From contig NZ_LIXZ01000001.1 in assembly GCF_001305855.1 (NCBI RefSeq), positions 434,001-498,000 on the forward strand: a DNA stretch of 64,000 nt, in the 5' to 3' direction. Source of the DNA: Rossellomorea vietnamensis (GTDB taxonomy: Bacteria; Bacillota; Bacilli; Bacillales; Bacillaceae_B). The position numbers and the translations under genes were made by a program. Below, piece by piece: positions 27,408-34,556 of this stretch. Each line of letters opens with the position of its first letter. Within the stretch, counting starts at the first letter, position 1. A model generated the notes under the pieces. That model had not been told where the DNA came from, made no database searches, and worked only from the letters and a program-made list of their open reading frames with translations.

Positions 27408-28315
27408 GCCATTTCCTCCTTCGTTTGCAAAAACGAATGGATCGTGTCGAGCAATTGATCCAAATCATCTATGAGCGGTGAATGCCCACTATTCTTTAAT
27501 TCGACAAATACAGCGTTTTCTCCTATATCCTCGATGATCTCCTCTGTCATTTCTTTTGTGATGACATAATCCCGCTCTCCCCGGAGGACTAGGACAGGGA
27601 TGGAGATCGTGCCTGCCTTACCACTTCCATCAACGAGACCATTGTGTACATCACTTATATTGAACGTATTGAGCGCATGATAAATATGAGCGAGATTCCG
27701 CTGGGTTCTCATGTCATCGATATATTCTTCATAGCATCTTACGTCAGGCTGGGTATGGGAATAGATCAGGGCATTCCAGAGGTTACGGAGGAACTCCCGG
27801 TCATTCCTGTCATAGGCCGCTTGTACCGGAATGGTCTTTCCCTTATCCAGTTTCACTTCATCAATCGTACGAAGTCGTTTCCCAAGATCAGTTGTGCCAT
27901 CTTCTTTCGTCCCCATAAATGGATAACCCCTGGTAGATGCGGAAGCGAGTAATATCAGATTCTTGCAATCATCGGGATAATCAATAACGTATTGCATGGC
28001 GACCGCCCCTCCTGTGGACCATCCCATAATGGAAAACTCCTTAAGTCCAAGACCATCCACCCAATCCTTAAGATCGTCAGACAAATCTTTGATACTCTTA
28101 ATCTCCCGATAATAGCTGGATTCTCCAAATCCTCTCATATCGACCGCATACATCTTATAGCGCTCATCCATATTTTCGAGGACGATATCCCAATGTTTGG
28201 ATGACGTCATATTCCCATGAACGAGAACGAGGGGAATATGCCCCCCGCTTCTCTCCCGATAAGCGAGCGTTTCTCCATTTCCGAGCAATGCTTTCTTCAA
28301 TTGAACTTTTGTCAT
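27404..28315 (-). CDS. Alpha/beta hydrolase
   Basis: 303 residues. The oxyanion-hole motif is VLVHGNMTSS, the nucleophile elbow GWSTGG (Ser100), the acid LRGERDYVI and the His NSGHSPL near the C terminus: a complete Ser-Asp-His triad. A cap region lies at about 140-215. The ATG at 28315 follows AAAAGGGGG; an in-frame extension would run into the KASIII-like gene and is rejected. It could be a thioesterase, an ester hydrolase or a C-C hydrolase; the operon context (CoA-thioester enzymes) favours an acyl-CoA or ring-opening role, without proof. Confidence 0.88.
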   Translation of the reverse strand: MTKVQLKKALLGNGETLAYRERSGGHIPLVLVHGNMTSSKHWDIVLENMDERYKMYAVDMRGFGESSYYREIKSIKDLSDDLKDWVDGLGLKEFSIMGWSTGGAVAMQYVIDYPDDCKNLILLASASTRGYPFMGTKEDGTTDLGKRLRTIDEVKLDKGKTIPVQAAYDRNDREFLRNLWNALIYSHTQPDVRCYEEYIDDMRTQRNLAHIYHALNTFNISDVHNGLVDGSGKAGTISIPVLVLRGERDYVITKEMTEEIIEDIGENAVFVELKNSGHSPLIDDLDQLLDTIHSFLQTKEEMA

Positions 28316-28331
28316 ACTGTTGATCCCCCTT

Positions 28332-29336
28332 TTATGAATTCCCCCAGACGATGGTGGTTGCCCCCCATGCGTATCCGATACCTGCACTGACGAGGACGAC
28401 CACATCGCCATCCTTCAGCTTGCCTCTCTCTTCCGCCAATTGTAGTGATAAGATTTGATCGAATTGCCCGATATGCCCGTATTCCTCGAGGTAGATGGAT
28501 TGCTCTTCCGTGAGCCCCAATTCCTTTAGTACATAGCGGTGGGCCGACCTTTTCATGTGCAGCATCGCAACATAAGATATATCCTTCTCTTCGTAGCCAC
28601 TTTTATAAACGGATTCCCGCACCACCTTTAAGAAGTGACCCATGGACTTTTGTTCCAGTCTCTTCTTCATTCCATCAGGATCGGTTACATCGAGCTTATA
28701 ACGGTGTATGGACTCCCCTGTCAAAGGCTCCTTCGTTCCTCCGACCGGCACAATGACGTCTTCTGAAAACGAGCCGTCGGTGATGATGGATGTTTCCATT
28801 ACCTGGTTTTTCTTCAGGTTTTTTTGTAGAATCATCGCCCCGCCTCCTGCTGACAGGTTGAACATAAAGCGAGTCCTGCTATTCTCATAATCTATGAAAT
28901 CGCTGTTGCGATAGCCTCCTGCCATAAGAACCGTTCTAATGGCAGGATCCGTTTCCAGTAAGCTTTTTGCAAGTTTCATGGCCATGATGGTGGTTCCGCA
29001 TCTCAGTGCAACATCGAATGCCCAGGCGTGATACGCACCGATTTCTTCCTGAAGCTTGATGCCTGCGGTCCAGAGGGGATATTCTTTATGCTCTTCCCCA
29101 ATATAGATGACTACATCGATATCCTTGGGATCGATGGCGGCCTTTGAAATGGCTTCTCTTGCCGCCTGAATCCCCATGGCACATGTATGGTCTTCAGGAT
29201 TTGGAACCGTTTTCCTTTTGATCCCCATTTTGCTTTCTACAACCTCTATTGGAAGTCCTGCTTTTTCTGCGATTTCTTTACCCGTCATAGTGGATGAGGG
29301 TAAATATACCCCTGTACTGAGCATACCGACTTTCAT
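28332..29336 (-). CDS. KASIII-like (FabH superfamily) condensing enzyme with altered catalytic triad
   Basis: 334 residues with the thiolase fold of 3-oxoacyl-ACP synthase III. The nucleophile is Cys113 in DVALRCGTT. His260 in AMLHMKRSAH is at the FabH His position. Where FabH has the Asn of GNTSAAS, this protein reads GHIGQFD (287-293), so the third residue is His288 or Asp293. The start at 29336 has GGGAGG 6 nt before it; a longer in-frame extension lies inside livM and is rejected. The altered site suggests an acyltransferase or a condensation specialised for another substrate, rather than fatty acid initiation. It directly follows livM. Confidence 0.85.
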   Translation of the reverse strand: MKVGMLSTGVYLPSSTMTGKEIAEKAGLPIEVVESKMGIKRKTVPNPEDHTCAMGIQAAREAISKAAIDPKDIDVVIYIGEEHKEYPLWTAGIKLQEEIGAYHAWAFDVALRCGTTIMAMKLAKSLLETDPAIRTVLMAGGYRNSDFIDYENSRTRFMFNLSAGGGAMILQKNLKKNQVMETSIITDGSFSEDVIVPVGGTKEPLTGESIHRYKLDVTDPDGMKKRLEQKSMGHFLKVVRESVYKSGYEEKDISYVAMLHMKRSAHRYVLKELGLTEEQSIYLEEYGHIGQFDQILSLQLAEERGKLKDGDVVVLVSAGIGYAWGATTIVWGNS

Positions 29337-29350
29337 GAAGATCCTCCCTT

Positions 29351-30346
29351 TTAGCTTGCGATGTTTTTCTCTTCTCTGTCCTCTTCTTTTGTCCATTTTC
29401 TCTTCTTGAATTTCTTGAATGATCCCACAATGCCGGCCGGGAAGAACATCACGGCCAGGATATAAAGGATACCGAAGAAAATGATCCATCGTTCAAAGAT
29501 CGGATACGTTCTGGCGAGTTCAGTCAGATAGTGATGGGCAAATTCAATTAACCCTGCACCGACAATCGGTCCGATCAGAGTCCCTACCCCGCCGATGATC
29601 GTCATCAATAATGCATTAAGGGTCACATCCATTGTAAATACACTCGTATTCACGAAGCGTAAGGACAAGCCGTACAAAGAACCCGCAAAGCCCGCTGTCA
29701 CCCCGGCTATCACACTGGCTAAAATCTTGTAATGAAGAACCTGGAACCCGATCGATTCCGCTCTCTGCTCATTTTCACGGATCGCCTGGAGAACGGAGCC
29801 CGCCGGAGAGTGGGTAAACCTTTTTAATAATAGAAAAATGATGACCATGACACCGAGACAAACGAAGTAAAAGACAAGACGGTCCTTCAATAAATCCGGT
29901 GTCCGGAACGTAAATCCATCATTCCCGAAAGTCAGGCTTCTCCACTTTTCCGCACCGACGAGGAACAAACCTGCGAAGGCCAGGGTCAGCATGGCATAGA
30001 AATGACTCTTAAGGCGTAACGTCAAGAGTCCAACGATATAGCTGACGATCCCTGCAATGACGGACGCGACCAGGATTGAGACCACAAGCCAAAACATGGT
30101 CGGCTCCATCCGGTCGAGGAAGATCCCTGTAGAATACGCGCCGATCCCGAAGAACATGGCGTGGCCAAAGGAGACGATCCCTGTATATCCAAGCAGGAGA
30201 TCATAACTCATGGCGAAAATGCCAAAGATGAATATCTGCGTCAGAAGAATCATCATGCTTCTCGAATCGTTAAAAAATGGGTAAACGATCAAGATGATTA
30301 AAGCCAACCCTAAAAATGTGTTCGATCTGTCTTTGAGAATCTTCAC
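29351..30346 (-). CDS. livM: Branched-chain amino acid-type ABC transporter permease LivM
   Basis: 331 residues, about eight to nine membrane helices, with the conserved LLLGYTGIVSFGHAMFFGIG segment near residue 50 and AIRENEQRAESIGF, a cytoplasmic coupling motif of LivM permeases. The tail is strongly basic and acidic (KKFKKRKWTKEEDREEKN). It pairs with LivH to form the channel of a HAAT-family importer. The liv label gives the family only: such systems also import amides, urea or aromatic acids, and the downstream enzymes point away from amino acids. Confidence 0.9.
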   Translation of the reverse strand: MKILKDRSNTFLGLALIILIVYPFFNDSRSMMILLTQIFIFGIFAMSYDLLLGYTGIVSFGHAMFFGIGAYSTGIFLDRMEPTMFWLVVSILVASVIAGIVSYIVGLLTLRLKSHFYAMLTLAFAGLFLVGAEKWRSLTFGNDGFTFRTPDLLKDRLVFYFVCLGVMVIIFLLLKRFTHSPAGSVLQAIRENEQRAESIGFQVLHYKILASVIAGVTAGFAGSLYGLSLRFVNTSVFTMDVTLNALLMTIIGGVGTLIGPIVGAGLIEFAHHYLTELARTYPIFERWIIFFGILYILAVMFFPAGIVGSFKKFKKRKWTKEEDREEKNIAS

Positions 30347-30350
30347 TTCC

Positions 30351-31220
30351 TCACCCCTTTACTGTAAATAACCCCTGTGGTCGGAATATGAGTACGAGAG
30401 CCATTAAGATCATATTGACGGCGAGGGATAGTTCCGGAACATAATAGGTCATGAACGAGCCGGACAATCCAACTAAAATGGCTGCGAATAATGAACCCGG
30501 AAAGCTCCCCATTCCCCCGATCACCACGACGATGAAGGCGAGGATCGCGAATTCCATCCCCATTTCCGCATATATGACACCTGAATAGGGTGCGAGGAGA
30601 ATCCCGCCCAGGGCAGCTAACGCTGACCCGACCATGAACACATACATAAACACCCTCTTAATATTGATTCCAAACGCTTCCACCATTTCTTTATTCATGA
30701 CCCCAGCCCGGACAATCAAACCGATTCTTGTTTTATTCAAAATCAGCTGAACAATCGTGAAAATGAAGAGACCAATGAGGATGATGAAGACACGGTATTT
30801 AATGACAATGATATCCCCGATTGAAAAGCTTCCCGCTAAATAGTCAGGCGCTGTGGCCGATAGCTGATTCGGCCCCCAAACCACTTTCAATAATTCTGTC
30901 AGGACGAGCATGAAGCCCAGAGTAATGAGGATTTGTTGCACATGGTTTCCATACACAGGCTGTATGATGAATTTTTCCGTCACAAAACCTAATACCAATC
31001 CCGTCACAATTGCTCCGATGATGCCGATCACAAAACTCCCTGTCACGGTGTATACCCAAACCCCGCTATAGGCACCCCAGGCGAATAATCCGCCGTGAGC
31101 AAAATTCAATACATCCATCAATCCGAATATTAGTGTCAATCCTGCTGCCAGCAAAAAGATCAGCATCCCTGTCGCCAATCCATTCAGTGCCAGGGTAATG
31201 ATGAGGTCCATTCCATTCAC
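30351..31220 (-). CDS. livH: Branched-chain amino acid-type ABC transporter permease LivH
   Basis: 289 residues, eight predicted membrane helices. It has the family segments LIFGLMDVLNFAHGGLF near residue 30, RAGVMNKEMVEAFGINIKR (coupling loop) and VVIGGMGSFPGSL. Forms the pore with LivM. It begins 3 nt after the livF stop and ends 4 nt before the livM start, so these are cotranscribed and probably coupled. Confidence 0.92.
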   Translation of the reverse strand: MNGMDLIITLALNGLATGMLIFLLAAGLTLIFGLMDVLNFAHGGLFAWGAYSGVWVYTVTGSFVIGIIGAIVTGLVLGFVTEKFIIQPVYGNHVQQILITLGFMLVLTELLKVVWGPNQLSATAPDYLAGSFSIGDIIVIKYRVFIILIGLFIFTIVQLILNKTRIGLIVRAGVMNKEMVEAFGINIKRVFMYVFMVGSALAALGGILLAPYSGVIYAEMGMEFAILAFIVVVIGGMGSFPGSLFAAILVGLSGSFMTYYVPELSLAVNMILMALVLIFRPQGLFTVKG

Positions 31221-31223
31221 TCC

Positions 31224-31931
31224 TCACGCGATTCCTAAGTATTTCCTTTTCATTTCTTCATCTTTCACCAATGACTTCATCTGTCCATGGTGAACAGTGG
31301 TTCCATCGTCGATAATATAAAAACGGTCCCCAATCTGACTCGCCATCAAAAAATTCTGTTCCACAAGTAGGATTGTCGTCCTTTCCTTCATTTCTTCAAT
31401 GGAACGCATGACTTTCTCGACGACGATCGGAGCAAGCCCCTTACTCGGTTCATCGATCAAGATGAGGTCATTATTATTCAAATACGCCCTTGCAATGGAA
31501 AGCATCTGCTTCTGCCCGCCGCTTAAGTTCCCTCCGGCCTTCCTCCAGAACTTCTTTAAATCAGGAAACAGATCGATGATCCAATTCACGCGATCCTCCG
31601 TCTCCCGGTCCTGGGCTTTCATTGCCACCTTCATATTTTCTTCTACAGTCAGGTCTCCGAATATCCCTTGATCCTCCGGTACATAACCGATGCCTCTACC
31701 CGCCACTTTAAAGGTTGGAAGCCCCTGGATTTCTTCGCCTTTATAGATGACTTTTCCTTTAGATGGCGGAGTCAGTCCCATGATGCTCCTGAGACTGGTC
31801 GTTTTCCCCGCACCGTTTCGTCCTAGAAGCACCGTTACTTCACCCTTTTTCACTTCAAACGAAACTCCTTGGAGGATATGGTACTGCCCGATATACGTTT
31901 CAATATGATCTACTTTAAGCAGTGTGCTCAT
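31224..31931 (-). CDS. livF: ABC transporter ATP-binding protein LivF
   Basis: 235 residues. Walker A GRNGAGKTT near 39, Q-loop, signature LSGGQKQM near 138, Walker B LILIDEPSKGL, H-loop replaced locally by LLVEQNF as usual in LivF. Energises the importer with LivG. Two adjacent ATGs are possible; the second has GGGGGG at 7 nt spacing. It overlaps the livG stop by about 17 nt. Confidence 0.92.
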   Translation of the reverse strand: MSTLLKVDHIETYIGQYHILQGVSFEVKKGEVTVLLGRNGAGKTTSLRSIMGLTPPSKGKVIYKGEEIQGLPTFKVAGRGIGYVPEDQGIFGDLTVEENMKVAMKAQDRETEDRVNWIIDLFPDLKKFWRKAGGNLSGGQKQMLSIARAYLNNNDLILIDEPSKGLAPIVVEKVMRSIEEMKERTTILLVEQNFLMASQIGDRFYIIDDGTTVHHGQMKSLVKDEEMKRKYLGIA

Positions 31932-32679
31932 CATATAGCCCCCCTAAATATGCCGATTGCACCTGCTCATTTTTCATGATTTCCTTAGGATGATCATCAG
32001 CAAGCAATCGCCCATTGAATAACACCATGATGCTGTCTGATAAATCCATGATCATATCCATTTTGTGCTCTATGAGGACAATCGTTTTGGTTCCTTGAGA
32101 TTTAATGGCACGAATCACTTCCAGAATCTGCGGTACTTCCTCCAGGGACATCCCTGCCGTCGGTTCATCCAATAATAAGATTTCCGTATCCAGTGCAAGG
32201 AGCATGGCAATTTCAAGCTTTCTTTTTTCCCCATGTGCAAGATTTACGGCAAGGGAGTCGGCTTTATTTGAAAGCATGACGAGTTTCAGTAATTCATGGG
32301 CTTCGCTCATCACGTCGCTGAATGCGTTAATATTCCTGTGCACCACATACCGAATTCCCTGTTTGGACTGTACGGCCAATCTCACATTCTCCAACACCGT
32401 TAAGTTCGGAAACACATTCGTCATTTGAAAGGAACGGCCGATGCCGAGACGGGCACGTTTTGTCGGGGACAGCCTGGTGATTTTCTGTCCTTTTAGATAT
32501 ACATCTCCACTCGATGGCTTTAATTGGCCGCTTAATAGATTGAAGAGTGTCGTTTTCCCAGCACCATTCGGTCCTATGATCGATTTGAATTCCTTATCCG
32601 GTACAGAAAATGTCACATTGTCCACGGCTGTATGCCCTCCGAATGCGATACTCAAGTTCTTGGTTTCTAAAATACTCAA
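31915..32679 (-). CDS. livG: ABC transporter ATP-binding protein LivG
   Basis: 254 residues. Walker A GPNGAGKTTLFN, the LivG-specific GRSFQMTNVFPNLTVLENV stretch, signature LAHGEKRKLEIAM (the usual LSGG replaced, as in LivG proteins), Walker B ILLLDEPTAGM and H-loop IEHKMD. I take the TTG at 32679 as start because GGGGTG precedes it by 7 nt and the protein then begins at the normal LivG N terminus; a further TTG 17 codons upstream lies inside the intergenic hairpin. Confidence 0.88.
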   Translation of the reverse strand: MSILETKNLSIAFGGHTAVDNVTFSVPDKEFKSIIGPNGAGKTTLFNLLSGQLKPSSGDVYLKGQKITRLSPTKRARLGIGRSFQMTNVFPNLTVLENVRLAVQSKQGIRYVVHRNINAFSDVMSEAHELLKLVMLSNKADSLAVNLAHGEKRKLEIAMLLALDTEILLLDEPTAGMSLEEVPQILEVIRAIKSQGTKTIVLIEHKMDMIMDLSDSIMVLFNGRLLADDHPKEIMKNEQVQSAYLGGLYDEHTA

Positions 32680-32712
32680 CGTTTTTTCACCCCGCTTGGA
32701 TTTTTTATGAAA

Positions 32713-32758
32713 GGGGCTGACTGTAAACAAAGTGCCATAACACCATGCCAGTCACCCC
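32713..32758 (-). other. Intra-operon hairpin between the substrate-binding protein gene and livG
   Basis: A 10-bp stem with one bulge pairs CAGTCACCCC (32749-32758) with GGGGCTGACTG (32713-32723) around a 25-nt loop, followed on the minus strand by TTTCATAAAAAA. It lies 22 nt after the binding-protein stop. This arrangement commonly protects or partly terminates transcripts so that the binding protein exceeds the membrane components. Confidence 0.5.
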
Positions 32759-32780
32759 CATTAATTCGTTTATGTTCAGT

Positions 32781-34001
32781 TTAGTTACGGATTGGCGGCG
32801 CGGTTTCTTCAGGAGAAAGTTCCCTGATCAATACCGGTACAGGATATGGAACTCCTTCCTTCTTTTCAAGCTTAATGGCGTACAGTGTTTGTAGAGCCTG
32901 ATGATCTTCTTCACGGAACGTCATCGTCCCTTTTGGCGTCTCAAAGCTCATGCCTTCCATTGTGTCGATAAGTGTATCGGCATCCAGATCACCTTCCGTT
33001 TTCTTGATCGCCTCGACAATGGAAATCGCCGAGCTCATCCCGCCAGGAGTAAAGAGATCCGGTACTTCGTCATATTTCTTCTGATGCTCTTCCACTAGCC
33101 AGTCATTGATCTCATTGTCAGGCAGCTCATGGTAATACACACTGAATCCTTCCATCCCGACAAGGGGTTCCATAGCGGAAAGGGCGGCAATATCAGGTGC
33201 ACCCGTGGATATTTTGATCCCTTTTTCCTGAAGCTTCATATCCGCTATCTGATTCCAAGGAGAATTGGCTCCTGCCCAGATGACAAAAAGATATTCCGGT
33301 TTACTATCGATGACCTTCTGGATGTTGGAGGTGAAATCCGTCGCTGCCGGGTCGGCATATTCTTCAAGGACTATGTCGGCTCCGAGCTTTTCGGCTGCCT
33401 CCTTAAAGGCTGCCACCCCGTCGCGTCCAAAAGAGTAATCCGGTGCCAGAGTGGCAATCTTCACTCCATCCTTTGCGATTGCCGCAGCACCTGCAATAGC
33501 ATCCTGTGAAGAGTTACGTGCTGTCCGGAAGATATACGGATTAAACTCTGATCCTGTAATACTGTCTGCCACTGCAGGTTCGACAAGCATGATTTTTTCG
33601 TATTCCTCTGCAAGAGGGAGCACGGCCAGGGTGTCACCTGAGCTTGAAGATCCCACCAGGAAATCGACTTCATCCTCTTCTAATAATTTCGTCGCTTTCT
33701 GAACCGCTACCTCCGGCTTTGTTTCTGTATCTTCATAGACTACTTCTATCTTCTTTCCTGCCACTTCCATCTTTCCATCCGTCGCATACTCAAGACCCAA
33801 TTCAAATCCCTGCTTCGTCTGCTTACCGTATGACTCCAGCGCCCCGGTAAGGGAAGCAAGTACCCCGATTTTCACCGTCTCCTTTTCCTTCCCTTTTCCG
33901 TCCCCTGATCCACTGCTGCTTTCCGAACTGCAGGCGCTTGCAGAAACCAACAGGCATGACAACATCAGGATGAAAGCCGTCCATCTAAATGATCGTTTCA
34001 T
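32781..34001 (-). CDS. Branched-chain amino acid-type ABC transporter substrate-binding lipoprotein
   Basis: 406 residues. A basic N terminus and hydrophobic stretch end in SASACSS, a lipoprotein signal, followed by a Ser/Gly/Lys linker. The mature part is a type I periplasmic-binding fold (Peripla_BP_6) starting VKIGVLASLTGALESYGKQ, with VGSSSSGDT and FRTARNSSQDAIAG in the ligand cleft. Family ligands include branched amino acids, amides and aromatic acids; cleft residues cannot be assigned here. First gene of the nine-gene operon, about 40 nt downstream of the repeat-containing promoter. Confidence 0.92.
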   Translation of the reverse strand: MKRSFRWTAFILMLSCLLVSASACSSESSSGSGDGKGKEKETVKIGVLASLTGALESYGKQTKQGFELGLEYATDGKMEVAGKKIEVVYEDTETKPEVAVQKATKLLEEDEVDFLVGSSSSGDTLAVLPLAEEYEKIMLVEPAVADSITGSEFNPYIFRTARNSSQDAIAGAAAIAKDGVKIATLAPDYSFGRDGVAAFKEAAEKLGADIVLEEYADPAATDFTSNIQKVIDSKPEYLFVIWAGANSPWNQIADMKLQEKGIKISTGAPDIAALSAMEPLVGMEGFSVYYHELPDNEINDWLVEEHQKKYDEVPDLFTPGGMSSAISIVEAIKKTEGDLDADTLIDTMEGMSFETPKGTMTFREEDHQALQTLYAIKLEKKEGVPYPVPVLIRELSPEETAPPIRN

Positions 34002-34049
34002 TCTTTTTCCCCCTTAAGATTGAACTAAAGCGATAATAGCTTTGATTTC

Positions 34050-34082
34050 ATCTTAGGGGAGGGGAGTTACAAATGAGTTACA
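34050..34082 (-). promoter_or_regulatory. liv operon promoter with 11-bp-spaced TGTAACT direct repeat (SARP-type)
   Basis: On the minus strand: TGTAACT (34076-34082), TGTAACT starting 11 bp later (34065-34071), 9 nt, then TAAGAT (34050-34055) as the -10. Same geometry as the acyl-CoA ligase promoter 10 kb away. No usual -35 is present, so an activator bound to the repeats could supply that contact. The rest of the 34002-34556 gap holds the 21-bp array, a short ATGAG microsatellite near 34125 and the HD-GYP promoter. Confidence 0.65.
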
Positions 34083-34160
34083 GGATGTTTGGGTGTTTGG
34101 CTCCAGGTTTGTGCTTGCTCATGCTATGAGATGAGATGAGATTAGATAAAAAAGGTAAAA

Positions 34161-34379
34161 GGCTGGATTTATTGAGGAATTGGCTGGATTATCCTCGAGA
34201 ACGGCTGAATTCTCGACTGTTTCGGCCGGATTATTCTGATAATCGGCTGGTTTCTGCGACATTTCGGCTGGTTTACCCTGGATAACGACCGGATCCTTAT
34301 CCATTCCGCCAGAATTACCTTGAAAACCACCCTTATCCTTATCGGTTACGCCCGGACTCCCCCGGCTACTCCTGAATTC
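34161..34379. repeat. Periodic array 2: core GGCTGGATT every 21 bp
   Basis: Cores start at 34161, 34182, 34203, 34224, 34245, 34266 and 34287, exactly 21 bp apart, as GGCTGGATT with one to three changes (GGCTGAATT, GGCCGGATT, GGCTGGTTT, GACCGGATC). Degenerate units continue in phase at 34308, 34350 and 34371. The 12 bp between cores are unrelated. A minus-strand ORF through it would encode a PA-heptad peptide, but it has no convincing ribosome site and I do not call it a gene. It sits in the divergent region between the liv operon and the HD-GYP gene. Confidence 0.8.
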
Positions 34380-34512
34380 CAGATGGATGCATCTAAAAAA
34401 ACAGCCTCTCTCGACATGATTCCGCCAATATATAAAAAAAAGGATTCAACAAAGTGCCCCTCTCTCAAACAAATCTTTAAAAACTACCGTGTTCCCCACT
34501 CCCATTTTCCTA

Positions 34513-34518
34513 TATAAT
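34513..34518 (+). promoter_or_regulatory. -10 element (TATAAT) of the HD-GYP gene
   Basis: Perfect TATAAT 39 nt before the TTG start. No convincing -35 at 16-18 nt upstream, so only the -10 is called. Confidence 0.45.
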
Positions 34519-34556
34519 GAATCTACTAAATGTTAGTGGAATTGGAGGATTCATCC

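Noticed and set aside
28316..28411. N-terminal extension of the alpha/beta hydrolase
   Set aside because: The extension lies within the KASIII-like coding sequence; a good ribosome site supports the later ATG.
34119..34304. Minus-strand 61-aa reading frame with seven-residue PA repeats
   Set aside because: It is the translation of the 21-bp array. The ribosome site is poor, the other 20-bp arrays break frame, and composition is unlike the neighbouring genes.
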